From NCBI RefSeq assembly GCF_000479005.1, contig NZ_AWXC01000043.1, positions 1-64,000 on the forward strand: a stretch of 64,000 nt of DNA, given 5' to 3'. The notes below the pieces were generated by a model. The model was not told the DNA's origin, did no database searches, and saw only the letters and a program-made list of their open reading frames with translations. Both the position numbers and the translations under genes were made by a program. Origin of the DNA: Prevotella sp. BV3P1 (GTDB lineage Bacteria > Bacteroidota > Bacteroidia > Bacteroidales > Bacteroidaceae). Below are positions 62,579 to 64,000 of the stretch, piece after piece (the stretch's first letter is position 1; the number at the start of each line of letters is the position of its first letter).

Positions 62579-62617
62579 TTGTCGCGAAAGAATACATTTT
62601 TCGCGACAACAAAGATA
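62579..62617 (-). promoter_or_regulatory. Array promoter with inverted repeat at the start site
   Basis: On the minus strand TATCTTTG (62610-62617) is the -7 box. TTGTCGCGAAA (62579-62589) and its exact complement (62599-62609) lie immediately downstream, across the expected transcription start. It could be an operator or a 5' mRNA hairpin. Confidence 0.6.
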
Positions 62618-62830
62618 CATATTGTATTTAATAATTTGAAAGAATCCAGGGAAAAACACATACCTGTTCAAAAATGGCAATTCATCCAATTCGTTGTTAA
62701 AACAAACGCAAATGATTGTTTTTGCCAACAAACGACCTGTTTAGGTGAAAGAGTTGTGCCGATGAACGGTGTTCTTTCTGCTTTGTTTCCTAATAAATCT
62801 TAAATCAGTGGAACTTCCGCAACTTTTAAT

Positions 62831-62838
62831 TATATTTG
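62831..62838 (+). promoter_or_regulatory. -7 box of lemA
   Basis: TATATTTG on the plus strand, 33 bases before the lemA ATG. Confidence 0.55.
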
Positions 62839-62870
62839 TACATCCAACAAACAATCAAACAAATGGAACT

Positions 62871-63434
62871 ATGGTAACAGGAATTGTGATTTTGGTAGTC
62901 ATCGTGCTACTGGTGCTGGGATGCATCGGCATCTATAACAACTTGGTGAGATTGCGCAACAATCGTGAGAATGCGTTCGCCAATATCGACGTACAACTAA
63001 AGCAGCGTGCCGACTTGATTCCTCAGTTGATTGGGGCCGTCAAAGGTTACGCCGAACACGAGAAGCAGGTGCTGCAGCGCATCACCGAGGCCCGCGCCAT
63101 GGGCATGGGGGCTACGACCATCAACGAGAAGATGAAGGCCGACAACGCACTGACGCAAGCCTTGGCAGGTCTGCGCGTGTCTTTGGAGGCTTATCCCGAA
63201 CTCAAGGCCAACCAGAACTTCATGCAGCTGCAGAACGAGATTGCCGACATCGAGAACAAGCTCTCTGCCGTGCGCCGTTACTTCAACACGACGACGCGCG
63301 AGCTGAACAACGCCGTGCAGACATTCCCTTCCAACCTCTTTGCCAACATGTTTGGCTTTAAGCGCGAACCCATGTACGAGGTGGCTCCCGAACAGCGCGC
63401 TGAGATTGAAAAGGCACCAGAGGTGAAGTTTTAA
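62871..63434 (+). CDS. lemA: LemA-family protein
   Basis: A 187-residue membrane protein with one N-terminal helix (GIVILVVIVLLVLGCIGIYN) and a helical body containing NNRENAFANIDVQLKQRADLIPQL, the defining LemA stretch, and IADIENKLSAVRRYFNTTTRELNN read in pieces. The ATG at 62871 follows a -7 box; an earlier in-frame ATG precedes that box. LemA genes are frequently paired with M48 proteases, as here. Confidence 0.94.
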   Translation: MVTGIVILVVIVLLVLGCIGIYNNLVRLRNNRENAFANIDVQLKQRADLIPQLIGAVKGYAEHEKQVLQRITEARAMGMGATTINEKMKADNALTQALAGLRVSLEAYPELKANQNFMQLQNEIADIENKLSAVRRYFNTTTRELNNAVQTFPSNLFANMFGFKREPMYEVAPEQRAEIEKAPEVKF

Positions 63435-63437
63435 GGC

Positions 63438-64000
63438 ATGAAATACGTAGGCATCCAAACGCAGATACGCCGCAACAACCTCATGAGCGGGTTGTTGCTG
63501 CTGGCGTTTCCCGTCATCATCCTGGCGATGATTTGGATTTTTCTGGCGCTGCTCAACTACTTAGGCGGAGGCTATTACGACGCGAATGGCGAAATGGTAC
63601 ACACCCTCAACGTAGAGGAGGTGAACGCTTATTTCGTCCAGGCCATTCCCTGGGTCGTCATCGGGGTGGGCGTTTGGTTCGCCATCGCTTATTTCTCCAA
63701 TGTGTTGATGATTCAGCATGCCACCGGCGCCCGTCCGCTCACGCGGCGCGAAAACCCGCGCATCTACAACATTGTGGAAAACCTTTGTATGACTTGCGGC
63801 ATGGACATGCCCAAGATTAACGTGGTAGACGACGCGCAGTTGAACGCCTTCGCCAGTGGCATCAACGCCAAAACCTACACTGTGACGCTCACCACGGGCA
63901 TCATCAACCGTCTCAGCGACGAGGAGCTCTCCGGCGTGGTGGCTCACGAGCTTACCCACATTCGTAACAAGGACACGCGCCTGCTGGTGGTGAGCATTAT
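63438..64000 (+). CDS. M48-family (HtpX-like) membrane metalloprotease, cut by the window end
   Basis: The frame stays open to the last base, giving about 187 residues so far. Two membrane helices (about 16-40 and 72-92) precede the protease domain with NLCMTCGMDMPKINVVDD, LNAFASGINAKTYTVTLTTGI and the zinc site VVAHELTHIRN. HtpX-type proteases degrade misfolded membrane proteins. It begins three bases after the lemA stop. Confidence 0.93.
   Translation, partial: MKYVGIQTQIRRNNLMSGLLLLAFPVIILAMIWIFLALLNYLGGGYYDANGEMVHTLNVEEVNAYFVQAIPWVVIGVGVWFAIAYFSNVLMIQHATGARPLTRRENPRIYNIVENLCMTCGMDMPKINVVDDAQLNAFASGINAKTYTVTLTTGIINRLSDEELSGVVAHELTHIRNKDTRLLVVSI

Noticed and set aside
62579..62803. Plus-strand protein of 74 residues before lemA
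   Set aside because: It lies opposite the array promoter and leader frames and has no protein-family features.

Overview
The window reads as a chromosomal segment of a Bacteroidota bacterium of the Prevotella type. Support: two SusC/SusD pairs, TANNTTTG-type -7 promoter boxes in front of most transcription units, a TonB/ExbB/ExbD/ExbD operon, GldH and a PorT-like barrel (gliding/type IX secretion), lipoprotein signals throughout and few Shine-Dalgarno sequences. The species cannot be named from the sequence alone.

Layout. 1-5110: a SusC/SusD pair with promoter and terminator. 5.5-10 kb: LptF/G permease, RibBA, aspartate aminotransferase. 10.2-15.7 kb: exbB-exbD-exbD-tonB with a PstS-like lipoprotein and a TPR protein. 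15.9-21.5 kb: ferredoxin, hpt-adk, a four-helix-bundle cassette inside repeats, obg, pgeF, an M23 peptidase. 21.7-31.9 kb (minus strand): a six-gene operon of SusC, SusD and four protease-like exported proteins, most of which have lost their catalytic residues. 32.7-41.7 kb: a stand-alone AICAR transformylase, L19, a split 5'-nucleotidase, PorT-like barrel, M3 peptidase and a stand-alone IMP cyclohydrolase. 41.8-47.6 kb: mreB-mreC-mreD-mrdA-rodA. 47.6-50.5 kb (minus): gldH, ricT-like and holB. 51.4-52.5 kb: a TlpA-like thioredoxin.

52.5-62.6 kb is visibly more AT-rich and differs in character. It holds two truncated Rhs C-terminal toxin modules and a run of small lipoproteins and immunity-like proteins (DUF2750, CdiI_3-like, ankyrin, two DUF4348-like), with repeated terminator-promoter cassettes and repeated coding remnants between them. 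There is no full-length rhs gene in the window, so this looks like an orphan toxin/immunity array. 62.8-64 kb returns to housekeeping genes (LemA, M48 protease cut by the window end).

The most unusual points are the SusCD-linked operon of degenerate proteases, the orphan immunity array with its own promoter cassettes, a dispersed intergenic repeat family with an exact 22-bp period (four loci), and PurH split into two distant genes.
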